Assembly: GCF_041438865.1 (NCBI RefSeq)
Contig: NZ_CP109450.1
Span: forward strand, 4,016,501-4,080,500
From: Streptomyces sp. NBC_01471
GTDB taxonomy: Bacteria; Actinomycetota; Actinomycetes; Streptomycetales; Streptomycetaceae
Direction of reading: 5' to 3'
Length of the DNA stretch: 64,000 bases
Below the pieces are notes generated by a model that saw only the letters and a program-made list of their open reading frames with translations, did not search any database and was not told the origin of the DNA. Each line of letters starts with the position of its first letter. Position 1 is the first letter of the stretch. A program made the translations under genes and the position numbers. Positions 39,864-48,237 of the stretch are shown here, one piece after another.

Positions 39864-40874
39864 TTACGCTTCGATCCGGTTTGCGGATCGCAGCCGGGCG
39901 AAGCTTCTGGCCAGCAGTCGGGAGACATGCATCTGGGAGACGCCCAGTTCCTGGCTGATCTGCGACTGCGTCAGATTGCTGTAGTAGCGCAGCATCAGGA
40001 TCCGCTGTTCCCGTTCGGGCAGCTGGACGAGCAGATGCCGGACCAGGTCGCGGTGTTCGACTCCGGCCAGTGCCGGGTCCTCGTAACCGAGCCGGTCGAG
40101 CAGCCCCGGCAGCCCGTCGCCCTCCTGGGCGGCCTCCAGCGACTGTGCGTGGTAGGAGCGGCCCGCCTCGATGCAGGAGAGGACGTCCTCCTCGCTGATC
40201 CGCAGCCGCTCGGCGATCTCCGCCGTCGTGGGGGACCGGCCGTGCATCGTCGTGAGGTCCTCGGTGGCCCCGGTGACCTGCACCCAGAGCTCGTGCAGCC
40301 GGCGGGGGACGTGGACGGTCCGTACGTTGTCGCGGAAGTAGCGCTTGATCTCGCCGACGACGGTCGGCATCGCGAAGGTCGGGAACTGCACCCCGCGCTC
40401 CGGATCGAACCGGTCGATGGCGTTGATCAGGCCGATCGTGCCGACCTGGACGACGTCCTCCATCGGCTCGTTGCGGCTGCGGAACCGGGCGGCGGCGTAC
40501 CGGACCAGCGGCAGATTCGCCTCGATCAGCGCCGAGCGCACCCTGGTGTGTTCGGCGCTGCCCGGTTCGACCCCCTTGAGCCGGCCGAACAGCACCTGGG
40601 TCAGCGCCCGGGTGTCGGCACCCCGGGTCCTGGCGGGCGGGGTCTCCTCGACCGGGGCCCGGCTGCTCCGGTCCTCACCGTCCTGGTCCGTACCGCTCTG
40701 GTCTTCACCGCCCTGGTCCTGGCTGCTCCGGTCCTGGGAATCCCGGGCCGGGCTGTCCGGGGTCTGCGGGCTCTGGTCCTGGCTGCTCGTGGGCTGGGAG
40801 GCCGGCGTCCGGTTGTTCTGGGGCAGGGCGGTCTGGGGCGGTACTTCAGGCGCAGTACTGGCCGGCACGGTCAC
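39864..40874 (-). CDS. sigF: RNA polymerase sigma factor SigF
   Basis: A 336-aa group 3 sigma factor, paralogue of the neighbour. An N-terminal Gln/Asp/Ser-rich extension of about 85 residues (SQDQSPQTPDSPARDSQDRS) precedes region 2 (LPLVRYAAARFRSRNEPMED, GTIGLINAIDRFDPERG) and region 4 (SQISQELGVSQMHVSRLLAR). In Streptomyces SigF acts late in spore maturation. GTG 40874 is preceded by AAGGGGTGG. The long extension is rich in 12-15 bp DNA repeats and varies between species. Confidence 0.82.
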   Translation of the reverse strand: MTVPASTAPEVPPQTALPQNNRTPASQPTSSQDQSPQTPDSPARDSQDRSSQDQGGEDQSGTDQDGEDRSSRAPVEETPPARTRGADTRALTQVLFGRLKGVEPGSAEHTRVRSALIEANLPLVRYAAARFRSRNEPMEDVVQVGTIGLINAIDRFDPERGVQFPTFAMPTVVGEIKRYFRDNVRTVHVPRRLHELWVQVTGATEDLTTMHGRSPTTAEIAERLRISEEDVLSCIEAGRSYHAQSLEAAQEGDGLPGLLDRLGYEDPALAGVEHRDLVRHLLVQLPEREQRILMLRYYSNLTQSQISQELGVSQMHVSRLLARSFARLRSANRIEA

Positions 40875-40887
40875 GCCACCCCTTTTT

Positions 40888-40983
40888 GGTCGACTTTTTG
40901 GTCAACTCATTCGTCAAAAGCGGTCATAGCATCACAAGACATGTGCACTGTGTGCAAGCACCGCATAACGTCGTGTTGACGTT
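40888..40983. promoter_or_regulatory. sigF upstream AT-rich region with repeats
   Basis: Contains a tandem TTTTTGGTC pair just upstream of the sigF start and a palindrome AACGTC-GTGTT-GACGTT (40967-40983) followed by AAAAA. The local base composition is clearly richer in A and T than its surroundings, so the leftward sigF promoter should be here. Confidence 0.45.
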
Positions 40984-41091
40984 AAAAAGGGCTCCAAACT
41001 GGCCTAAACGCCCAAAAGCCCCCCATCGAAACGATGGAGGGCGTACGCCCGAAGGGCTCAGGCAGGGCGCAGGGGCGGCTCGGGGATCGGC

Positions 41092-41385
41092 TCAGAAGGG
41101 GTAGTCGGCGATCACCCAGGTGGCGAACTCGCTCCACTGCCCGACGGCCGCCTGGTGGGCCGGGTGCTCGATGTACCGCTTCAGTGCGTCGGTGTCCTGG
41201 ACGGCCGAGTTGATGGCGAAGTCGTAGGCGATGGGCCGGTCGCTGATGTTCCAGGCGCACTCCCAGAACTCCGTCTCGGGGATCAGCCCGCCGAGCTCCG
41301 CGAACGCCTTGGCGCCGGCCACGACCCGGGGCTCGTCACGTGAGACGCCCTCGTTGAGCTTGAAGAGGACCAGGTGGCGGATCAA
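41092..41385 (-). CDS. Dabb-family protein (stress-responsive A/B barrel)
   Basis: A 97-aa dimeric ferredoxin-like barrel: MIRHLVLFKLNEGVSRDEPR, NISDRPIAYDFAINSAVQDT and YIEHPAHQAAVGQWSEFAT are the family marks, with the conserved His near 75. Activity unknown; family members bind small hydrophobic ligands or act as cyclases. It lies between sigF and a small membrane peptide gene. Confidence 0.88.
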   Translation of the reverse strand: MIRHLVLFKLNEGVSRDEPRVVAGAKAFAELGGLIPETEFWECAWNISDRPIAYDFAINSAVQDTDALKRYIEHPAHQAAVGQWSEFATWVIADYPF

Positions 41386-41416
41386 GGGGCACTCCCTACG
41401 GAACGGATGTACGAGC

Positions 41417-41572
41417 TCAGCTCACCAGTTCGGTCATGAACTGACCGACACTTTTTGCGGCATTGGAGATTCCTTCGAACCCTACCTGCACGAGGTCGGC
41501 GGACCTGGCCGGCGAAGTGATGATCGTGTACAGCACAAAGACGACTGCTATATAGAGAATGATCTTCTTCAC
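41417..41572 (-). CDS. 51-aa small membrane protein
   Basis: The frame from GTG 41572 encodes MKKIILYIAVVFVLYTIITS, then PARSADLVQVGFEGISNA and a short helical end. One N-terminal membrane segment (3-20) is followed by an amphipathic helix. The charge and hydrophobic pattern is that of a real peptide rather than chance GC-rich reading, and it stands out by using AT-rich codons. The ribosome site is weak (AGGGG about 20 nt upstream). Function unknown. Confidence 0.65.
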   Translation of the reverse strand: MKKIILYIAVVFVLYTIITSPARSADLVQVGFEGISNAAKSVGQFMTELVS

Positions 41573-41981
41573 TGGCACCGTTCGGCCCTGCTTCCCCTGA
41601 GGTCCCTGAGCAGTCGCGAGAGTCTAACCGGACGGGGCGCCGGTGGATCAAGGGCCAGTGGGCGGAGCGGTGTTGGCCCCGGACGCCCGAAGGGCCCCGG
41701 TCGACTGCCGGGACCCTTGGAGCGACGGGCGTACGGAGGGCGGCGCCACAGGGGCCGAACGCCGGTCGAAAACGGCGCCCGAACGCCGGTCGAAAGGGGG
41801 CGCGAGCCTGTCTGCGCGGGCCGGGCGATGGGTCATGACCGCACCCACTCGCGGCATACGGCCCGCACTCGCCCGCGCCATGCGGGACGGATCAGCCCAC
41901 GGCACACGGCTCTCCGCCCGGCACACACGGCCCCGTCCGGCCAGGGGCGTCCGCAGCGGAGCCGGGGCCGGGCCGGGTGGG
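41573..41981. other. Intergenic region, no supported gene
   Basis: 409 bp between the small membrane protein and the DUF4232 lipoprotein. It holds an imperfect hairpin (AAGGGCCCCGG with CCGGGACCCTT, about 41687-41716) that may end one or both transcripts, and a direct repeat of GAACGCCGGTCGAAA (41759 and 41781). Open frames here lack any protein-like pattern. Confidence 0.5.
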
Positions 41982-42605
41982 TTATTTTCCCGCGCCGACC
42001 GGGTCGACGGAGATGACCGGGGCGGACTGGGAGGCGGGGATGTTGATGTTCTGGGCAATGGTGTGCGCGTGGGTCTCGTTGGGCGGCGTGACGATCAGGC
42101 TGGTGAACGTGACACCGGAGCCGCCCGTGTGGTTCGGCGGGTAGTGCAGGGTGAAGCGGGTCTCCTGGCCGGGTGCCACGCTGACGTCGCGCGCCGCGAG
42201 CTTGCTGCGGGTGGCGCTGACGGTGCCGTAGCGCCCCTTGAGGTCCACACCCGGGAAGCCGTGCAGCGTGCAGGTGCCGGCGCCGGTGTTCTTGAGGTTC
42301 ACGATCAGTTCGCCCTCCGCCATGCCGCCCGAGGTGGTGAACCCCAGGTCCGCGGTCCGGCAGGCGCCGGCGGAGGCGTGCCCGGCGGCCGACTCCGAGC
42401 GGGAGCTGTTGACGACGCTGGTGCCGACCCCGCTCGCGGAGACGGAGTCGGTCCTGGCCGAGCCGGCCTGGCTCCGGCTGTCCGAACTGCCGGCCGACGA
42501 GCTCACGGGGGCGCTGGAGCTGTCGCTGCCCTTGTCGCAAGCCGTGAGGGAGAGGCCGGCAGCTACGGCGACGAGGGTGAGGACCGAGATCTTCTGAATG
42601 CGCAT
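41982..42605 (-). CDS. DUF4232 lipoprotein
   Basis: A 207-aa exported lipoprotein with lipobox LSLTAC (Cys23), a Ser-rich linker (about 28-70) and a DUF4232 beta-sandwich (about 82-195): CRTADLGFTTSGGMAEGELI, NTGAGTCTLHGFPGVDL and FTLHYPPNHTGGSG. GGGAGAAG precedes the ATG. Members are secreted actinobacterial proteins of unknown ligand. Confidence 0.88.
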   Translation of the reverse strand: MRIQKISVLTLVAVAAGLSLTACDKGSDSSSAPVSSSAGSSDSRSQAGSARTDSVSASGVGTSVVNSSRSESAAGHASAGACRTADLGFTTSGGMAEGELIVNLKNTGAGTCTLHGFPGVDLKGRYGTVSATRSKLAARDVSVAPGQETRFTLHYPPNHTGGSGVTFTSLIVTPPNETHAHTIAQNINIPASQSAPVISVDPVGAGK

Positions 42606-42831
42606 TGCTTCTCCCTGGGTTCGGATGTCCCTGCCGGGCGGGCTGTTCTTCTTGGTCCGATACGGCTGGCGCCGCCGGGGTTCACGATGCGGTGCCACCA
42701 AGACACTTCTGTGACACGGGAGTGGGGCGGCCGTGACACAGCGCGGAGATCTGAGGGAAAATCACCCCCTATGCGGAGAGGGGGGGGAGAAGGCGGGAGA
42801 CGACGCGCCCGGTGCGCGGGTGGCCGCACGC

Positions 42832-42873
42832 AAAACACCCTCCTGACCGCGTTTCTGCGGATCAGGAGGGTGT
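42832..42873 (-). terminator. Terminator after tRNA-Ser(CGA)
   Basis: A 12-bp stem (ACACCCTCCTGA with complement) ends in GTTTTG on the minus strand, 6 bp past the tRNA 3' end. Confidence 0.85.
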
Positions 42874-42878
42874 GAGAG

Positions 42879-42963
42879 CGGTAGCGGTGGGATTTGAACC
42901 CACGGTGAGTTTCCCCACACTCGCTTTCGAGGCGAGCTCCTTCGGCCGCTCGGACACGCTACC
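42879..42963 (-). tRNA. tRNA-Ser(CGA)
   Basis: On the minus strand the acceptor GGTAGCG pairs with CGCTACC, discriminator G. The anticodon loop CTCGAAA gives anticodon CGA (codon TCG). A long variable arm (TGTGGGGAAACTCACC) and T arm GGTTCAAATCC follow. CCA is not encoded. Confidence 0.95.
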
Positions 42964-43033
42964 GAGAGAGAGCTTAGCCCAAGGTCGGCCGTGGTCAGAA
43001 ATCGGCCTTCGGGAAGGGGGCCGCAGCGGTCGC

Positions 43034-43519
43034 TCAGGCCCTGTCCGGCCGGACCTGGCGGTCGCGGAAGAAGGACGTCAGCTGGTCCGCGCACGCGTCC
43101 GCGAGTACCCCGACGACGACTTCCGGGCGGTGGTTGAGCCTGCGGTCCCGTACGACGTCCCACAGCGAGCCCGCTGCTCCCGCCTTCTCGTCGACGGCGC
43201 CGAAGACGACCCGGTCCACCCGCGACTGGACGATCGCGCCCGCGCACATCGTGCACGGTTCCAGCGTGACGACGAGCGTGCAGCCGGTCAGCCGCCACTC
43301 GCCGAGCGACGCCGCGGCCCGGCGGACCGCCAGGATCTCGGCGTGTGCCGTCGGGTCGCCCGTCGCCTCGCGTTCGTTGTGGCCCGCCGCGAGCGGCGTG
43401 CCGTCCGGGGACAGCACGACGGCGCCGACCGGCACATCGCCGGCCTTCGCCGCCCGCGCGGCCTCGGCCAGGGCCAGCCGCATCGGCGCGGCCCAGGGAT
43501 CACGTAGGGGATCGGTCAT
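43034..43519 (-). CDS. tadA: tRNA adenosine(34) deaminase TadA
   Basis: A 161-aa zinc deaminase that converts A34 to inosine in tRNA-Arg(ACG). The zinc and catalytic residues are H59 and E61 (TAHAEI) and C89/C92 (LEPCTMCAGA). SRVDRVVFGA and SLWDVV follow the usual TadA pattern, and the length is normal. Its only standard bacterial substrate, tRNA-Arg(ACG), lies in this window at 2047 and is the AICE target. Followed (upstream on the chromosome strand) by its associated protein gene. Confidence 0.93.
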   Translation of the reverse strand: MTDPLRDPWAAPMRLALAEAARAAKAGDVPVGAVVLSPDGTPLAAGHNEREATGDPTAHAEILAVRRAAASLGEWRLTGCTLVVTLEPCTMCAGAIVQSRVDRVVFGAVDEKAGAAGSLWDVVRDRRLNHRPEVVVGVLADACADQLTSFFRDRQVRPDRA

Positions 43520-43597
43520 CTGCTCGTCTGTTCGATGGTGTGCCCGATGACGGTGTGACGGCGGCGGTGTGTCCGGCCGTCGGGCACCTGAGATAGG

Positions 43598-44125
43598 TCA
43601 GCGGACGGTTTCCAGGACCTCGGCGGCGCCCAGTGCGTCGGCGATGTCTGCCAGTGCGTCTGTGCCGAGTGTCAGGAGCTCCTTCTCCGTCACGCCGAGG
43701 TCGGCGAGGATCGTGATGTCCCCGAGCGGTCCCGGCGGTACGGCTTCGCTCTCGTCGGCCGGGTCGTCCCCGTCCTCCTCCTGCTCACCGTCCTCCGTGC
43801 CGTCGAGGTCGACAAGTTCTTCCAGGGCGTCCGGGTCCTGTGGGTCCCGGCCCATCAGCTCGTCGGTGAGCAGGATCTCTCCGTACGAGGAACGGCTTGC
43901 GGCTGCGGCGTCCGAGACGTAGATCCGTGGATCGTCCTCGCCGTCGACCCGGACGACGCCGAACCAGGCGCCCTCCTGTTCGATGAAGACGAGGACGGTG
44001 TCCTCGTCCCCGGAGGCTTCCCGGGCGAGATCGGTCAGATCACTGAGGGTTTCCACATCGTCGAGCTCCGTGTCGCTCGCTTCCCACCCGTCTTCGGTGC
44101 GCGCGAGCAGTGCGGCGAAGTACAC
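43598..44125 (-). CDS. tRNA adenosine deaminase-associated protein
   Basis: A 175-aa acidic protein: MYFAALLARTEDGWEASDTE at the start, LVFIEQEGAWFGVVRVDGED and RIYVSDAAAASRSSYGEIL in the middle, then an acidic linker (EDGEQEEDGDDPADESEA) and a C-terminal helix pair. The family is found next to tadA in actinobacteria, as here (78 bp apart). Molecular function not established. Confidence 0.88.
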   Translation of the reverse strand: MYFAALLARTEDGWEASDTELDDVETLSDLTDLAREASGDEDTVLVFIEQEGAWFGVVRVDGEDDPRIYVSDAAAASRSSYGEILLTDELMGRDPQDPDALEELVDLDGTEDGEQEEDGDDPADESEAVPPGPLGDITILADLGVTEKELLTLGTDALADIADALGAAEVLETVR

Positions 44126-44278
44126 CGTGACTCTCCCACTGGTCTTGGGGGTGTCTATCGAAAGGGCGCGCTGTGCGCCCGCCCAGTGGGAATCGTGGCA
44201 GAAACATGGCGTTCGCGAGAGGTCTTCGGGCTCAGGTCTGCGTGTTGCTTCCCGAAGCCGGTAAAACCTTGGTAGCCG

Positions 44279-44479
44279 CTACCAGCGGAACGTACGCATG
44301 CGCATGGCCTGTCGCAGCCTCGCGACCTTGGCGCGCCTGGGCTGCACACGGTCGCGCAGTTCCTTGGCCTCGTTCAGCTCACGGAGAAACTGCGCCCGGC
44401 GCCTCCGCCGGTCGGCGGCACTCTCCGGCTTGTCGCCGGCCTTGCTGCGGGCCGCGTTCGCGGGCTCGGACTCGGGCAT
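44279..44479 (-). CDS. Small basic hypothetical protein
   Basis: A 66-aa protein, acidic at the N-terminus (MPESEPANAARSKAGDKPES) and strongly basic afterwards (ADRRRRRAQFLRELNEAKEL), ending RMRTFRW. The Arg-rich helix could bind RNA or DNA. GAAGGTGG precedes ATG 44479. It is divergent from upp. Confidence 0.7.
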   Translation of the reverse strand: MPESEPANAARSKAGDKPESAADRRRRRAQFLRELNEAKELRDRVQPRRAKVARLRQAMRMRTFRW

Positions 44480-44571
44480 GGACCACACCACCTTCGTAGC
44501 GTGCCGCCTTCCCCGCGGCCGGCGGGTTGATGCCAGCGCGGGCCGGTCCGGGGCCCGGTTACCGTTGTCGT

Positions 44572-45207
44572 ATGCGTATCCACGTCGTCGACCACCCGCT
44601 GGTGGCGCACAAACTCACCACGCTGCGCGACAAGCGCACCGACTCCGCCACCTTCCGGCGCCTCGCCGACGAGCTGGTCACCCTGCTCGCGTACGAGGCG
44701 ACCCGCGATGTGCGCACCGAGCAGGTCGACATCGACACCCCGGTGACGGCGACCACCGGCGTGAAGCTGTCGTACCCGCGCCCCCTGGTCGTGCCGATCC
44801 TGCGGGCCGGGCTCGGGATGCTCGAAGGGATGGTGCGGCTGCTGCCGACCGCCGAAGTGGGCTTCCTGGGCATGGTCCGCGACGAGGAGACGCTGAAGGC
44901 GTCCACCTACGCGTCGCGGATGCCCGACGACCTCTCGGGGCGTCAGGTGTACGTCCTGGACCCGATGCTGGCCACCGGCGGCACGCTGGTCGCCGCGATC
45001 CGCGAGCTGATCGCGCGCGGCGCCGACGACGTCACGGCCGTCGTGCTCCTCGCCGCGCCCGAGGGTGTCGAGGTCATGGAGAGCGAGCTCGCGGGCACGC
45101 CGGTCACGGTGGTCACCGCCGCGGTCGACGAGCGGCTCAACGAGCAGGGCTACATCGTGCCGGGGCTCGGCGACGCGGGCGACCGGATGTACGGGTCGGC
45201 CGAGTAG
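44572..45207 (+). CDS. upp: Uracil phosphoribosyltransferase
   Basis: A 211-aa pyrimidine salvage enzyme making UMP from uracil and PRPP. The PRPP loop is VLDPMLATGGT (about 130-140), the uracil-binding end is YIVPGLGDAGDRMYG, and LKLSYPRPL-type and ILRAGLGMLEG segments match the family. Length is normal. Monocistronic. Confidence 0.95.
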   Translation: MRIHVVDHPLVAHKLTTLRDKRTDSATFRRLADELVTLLAYEATRDVRTEQVDIDTPVTATTGVKLSYPRPLVVPILRAGLGMLEGMVRLLPTAEVGFLGMVRDEETLKASTYASRMPDDLSGRQVYVLDPMLATGGTLVAAIRELIARGADDVTAVVLLAAPEGVEVMESELAGTPVTVVTAAVDERLNEQGYIVPGLGDAGDRMYGSAE

Positions 45208-45217
45208 CTTCCCGGCG

Positions 45218-45850
45218 TCAGCACTTTCCGGCGGACGCCGGCTGGGGGTGGGCCAGTGCGGTCAGCGCCCTGGCGGCGTCCTGCTTCGTGTCCAGGGCCT
45301 TGAAGCCGGTGCCGATGATCAGGTCGACGTCGCCGGTCTTCCGGGTGTCGGTCTTCTGGGTGGCGCCCTTGACCTGCGTGCCGAGTACGGAGAACGACGT
45401 GCCCGGGGTCCTGGCCGAGCCCAGCAGGAGCGCGGTGCCGGGGATCTTCTTGTCGAAGGCCGCCGGGGCGTTGCCCACCTTGCCGATGGTGAAGCCGCGC
45501 TTCTTGAGCTCGTCGGCGGTGGTCTTGGCGAGTCCGCCGCGCGGGGTCGCGTTGTAGACGTTGACCTTGATCTTCGCGGGCTTCGGCAGCGTCTTCGGCG
45601 GCGCGGTGGAGGCGGGCGAGGCAGCGGCTTTGCAATCGTGCTGCTGGCCCGCGGCCGACGCCTTGCCGGAGTCGCCGGTGAAGAGATGGATGAGCTGCAG
45701 CGATCCCCAGCCGACCAGGCCGAGGGCGACGACTGCGGCCACGATCCCGAAGACGAGTCGGCCACGCCGTCGGGGGCGGTGCATCCTCGGGTACTTGTCG
45801 CCCGTGATGCGGTACTTTCCGCCCATGCCGGGGGGTGTGAGCATGCTCAT
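45218..45850 (-). CDS. LytR C-terminal-domain protein
   Basis: A 210-aa membrane-anchored protein. A basic cytoplasmic start (YPRMHRPRRRGR) precedes one transmembrane segment (LVFGIVAAVVALGLVGWGSL, about 30-49). The extracellular part is a LytR_C domain: KIKVNVYNATPRGGLAKTTA, DELKKRGFTIGKVGNA and VDLIIGTGFKALD. This domain accompanies cell-wall polymer ligases; alone its function is unclear. Start may be 45850 or 45844. Confidence 0.88.
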   Translation of the reverse strand: MSMLTPPGMGGKYRITGDKYPRMHRPRRRGRLVFGIVAAVVALGLVGWGSLQLIHLFTGDSGKASAAGQQHDCKAAASPASTAPPKTLPKPAKIKVNVYNATPRGGLAKTTADELKKRGFTIGKVGNAPAAFDKKIPGTALLLGSARTPGTSFSVLGTQVKGATQKTDTRKTGDVDLIIGTGFKALDTKQDAARALTALAHPQPASAGKC

Positions 45851-45996
45851 GAGCGCAGCGTAGTGCGGCGGGGCAGCGATGCGAACTGAACGATCATCTG
45901 ATGACCGCCGGATGAGCGAAAATGAGCCCAAAAGGACCAGTAGACGGCTCTGGCCAGGGTGGATTGCCGACCCCGCGAGCCATCGGCCGTGAGGGG

Positions 45997-46293
45997 TCAG
46001 CCCATGTCGAGGACGCGGGCGTGCAGGACCTGACGCTGCTGGAGTGCGGCCCGCACGGCCCGGTGCAGTCCGTCCTCCAGATAGAGGTCGCCCTGCCACT
46101 TCACGACGTGCGCGAAGAGATCCCCGTAGAACGTGGAGTCCTCCGCGAGCAGCGTCTCCAGGTCCAGCTGGCCCTTGGTGGTCACGAGCTGGTCCAGCCG
46201 GACCGGGCGCGGCGCGACATCCGCCCACTGGCGGGTGGATTCCCTGCCGTGGTCGGGGTACGGGCGTCCGCTTCCGATGCGCTTGAAGATCAC
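45997..46293 (-). CDS. Conserved actinobacterial small protein
   Basis: A 98-aa soluble protein, MIFKRIGSGRPYPDHGREST onward, with LVTTKGQLDLETLLAEDSTF and a C-terminal helix. It looks highly conserved in Streptomyces and is sometimes labelled VapB-like, which the sequence does not clearly support; no toxin gene is adjacent. Two GGTTCACTCCCG elements lie 85-120 bp upstream. Confidence 0.8.
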   Translation of the reverse strand: MIFKRIGSGRPYPDHGRESTRQWADVAPRPVRLDQLVTTKGQLDLETLLAEDSTFYGDLFAHVVKWQGDLYLEDGLHRAVRAALQQRQVLHARVLDMG

Positions 46294-46375
46294 ACGGAAA
46301 GCCTACCGGGGAAGCGCCTCCGGGCGCAGCCATGGTGGGGTGGCGGTAGCGCTGCCCAAAGCCCCTATCCCGTGA

Positions 46376-46413
46376 CAAATCGGGAGTGAACCGAGGGTGG
46401 CCCGGGAGTGAAC
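46376..46413. repeat. Direct repeat CGGGAGTGAACC
   Basis: Two exact 12-bp copies, at about 46380 and 46401, in the space between two leftward genes. Position fits a regulatory site for the gene at 45997. Confidence 0.45.
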
Positions 46414-46464
46414 CAGGATCGGAACCACTCCCTCCGGTGACCCCGTGGCCAAGATTGCCGACGG

Positions 46465-48168
46465 TTACCCGGCCTTCACCGGTCCTGCACTCGATGGGCG
46501 TGTACTCGATGTCAGCGGCCGCACGTCGGATGCGTACGTCCCCACGGCGTCGGCCATGACGGCGATGTTGATGCCGAACGCCTTCATGTTGATGTTCTTC
46601 AGGGTGTCGCACGCAAGGTGGTAGCAGGCGTCGAGCGCGGCTCCCGCCGTCCCGCCGAACTTCTTGGCCTGCTCGGCGGTCTTGATCTCCTCCGCGCCGG
46701 TGAAGGTGCCGCCCGAGGGGATGCCCGCGGTGATGAACGGGCCGTAGTCGGAGCGGCCGTCGAAGTCCGCTCCCTCGTGCGGAACGTGTCTGCGGTCCAG
46801 GAAGGTGGTGAGGCCCTTCTCCAGCCGCCCGGACCCCGCCGGGCCCGGGCCGGCGCCCTTGGCGTCCGAGTTGTCGCCGTCGTAGACGAGCTCGGCGTAG
46901 TTCGGTGAGGCGATCATGTCGAAGTTCAGATAGAGCGCGAGCTGTTTCCGCTGCGGGGCGGTGAGGCTCTTGACGTACGCCTCGGAGCCGCGCAGCCCCA
47001 GTTCCTCCGCCGACCACCAGGCGAACCGCACTCTGTTGGCGTGCTGCCGGTGTACCCGCGCGAGCTGCTGGGCGACCTCGATGAGGCCGGCCGAGCCCGA
47101 TCCGTCGTCGTTGATGCCGGGTCCCGCCGTGACCGAGTCCAGGTGGGCGCCGAGCATCACGGTGTGGGCCGGGTCGCCGCCCCTGGTCTCGGCGATGACA
47201 TTGCGGGTGGTGCGCTGCTCCTGGAGCTGGCGGATCTCCAGCGAGACGGTCACGGCCCCGGTGCGGCTACGGGCATTGTCAGGAGTGTTGCCCCGGGCGG
47301 TGCTGCGGGTGGCGCCACGGCTGGTGCCGCCGGTGTGATTCCGGGCGCCGGCCTGCGGTCGCGCCGTGACCCGGTCCGCTTCGGCGGCCAGCGCGGCGCC
47401 GTCGGCCTGTGAGATCGCGCCGGTGGGGATCTTCACGCCCCTGGGGGATTCGAGGGTGCCGGACAGGGCGCCCGCGGTGTTGTTGGAGATGAGCGCGGCC
47501 ACCGCACCCGCACCGGCCGCCGCCTTCTGCTTCTGGGCGAACGTGCAGCCGCCACGGCGGATCAGCGCGACCTTCCCGGTGAACGTCCCCGCTGCGTAGT
47601 CGGCCGGCTCGCATCCCGTGGTGGCGTCCACCGGTACGGCGGCGAGTGCGGCCGTGATCCCGCCCACCGGGGTGGACGCGGTGTACGAGAGCGCCGAGAC
47701 CTTCAGGTCGCGCGGGGCGGGCGCGACGACGGCCAGCTTCTCGGCGCGGGTCTCGATGTAGGTGATGGGGAAGGGCTGGTACGAGACCCGGTATCCGGCT
47801 TTCCGCAGCGTGTCGTGGACGTACCGGGCGGACGCCTCATGGCCGGGCGTCCCGGCGGCGCGGGTGGAGTGGTGTGCGTCGGCGAGCGACTGGAACTTCG
47901 CCAGCTGCCGGTAGGCACCCTGCGCGGACGAGGCCCGTACCAGCTCCCGGGACAGCCGCGCGGCCTGCTGCGCCGGACCGGGGCGTACGGGGAGCGGGGC
48001 CGCCGCGGCGGCGGCTGTCGAGACCAGGGCCAGCGAGGCGGCGATGGCGGCGGCCCGCACGGCGCGGGGGACGGCGGCGGCCCGCACGGCGCGGGGGACG
48101 GCGGCGGCGTCCGTGCGGGGGCCGCCGGTGTCGCTGCGGTGAGGTGCGCTGCTGCGTGTCGGGGTCAC
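46465..48168 (-). CDS. Secreted M28 aminopeptidase with PA domain
   Basis: A 567-aa exported peptidase. Start GTG 48168 follows GGAAGG. A basic N-terminus and signal peptide (about 30-60) contain a duplicated AVPRAVRAA unit from a 27-bp tandem repeat at about 48057-48110. The PA domain (about 165-270) precedes the M28 zinc domain: MLGAHLDSVTAGPGINDDGS (zinc His and Asp), WWSAEELGLRGSEAYV (catalytic and zinc Glu) and a late His in LDACYHLACDT. It resembles the S. griseus aminopeptidase family but with a PA insert and an additional Arg/Thr/Gly-rich loop (about 275-310). Confidence 0.9.
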   Translation of the reverse strand: MTPTRSSAPHRSDTGGPRTDAAAVPRAVRAAAVPRAVRAAAIAASLALVSTAAAAAAPLPVRPGPAQQAARLSRELVRASSAQGAYRQLAKFQSLADAHHSTRAAGTPGHEASARYVHDTLRKAGYRVSYQPFPITYIETRAEKLAVVAPAPRDLKVSALSYTASTPVGGITAALAAVPVDATTGCEPADYAAGTFTGKVALIRRGGCTFAQKQKAAAGAGAVAALISNNTAGALSGTLESPRGVKIPTGAISQADGAALAAEADRVTARPQAGARNHTGGTSRGATRSTARGNTPDNARSRTGAVTVSLEIRQLQEQRTTRNVIAETRGGDPAHTVMLGAHLDSVTAGPGINDDGSGSAGLIEVAQQLARVHRQHANRVRFAWWSAEELGLRGSEAYVKSLTAPQRKQLALYLNFDMIASPNYAELVYDGDNSDAKGAGPGPAGSGRLEKGLTTFLDRRHVPHEGADFDGRSDYGPFITAGIPSGGTFTGAEEIKTAEQAKKFGGTAGAALDACYHLACDTLKNINMKAFGINIAVMADAVGTYASDVRPLTSSTRPSSAGPVKAG

Positions 48169-48237
48169 CCGGGATCCTTCCCGCGCGATCGGGCCCCGCG
48201 AACGCCGGTGTGGCGTTCGGGTGCCGGGCACGGGCGG

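Noticed and set aside
45997..46293. VapB-type antitoxin
   Set aside because: No AbrB/RHH fold is apparent and no toxin gene is adjacent.
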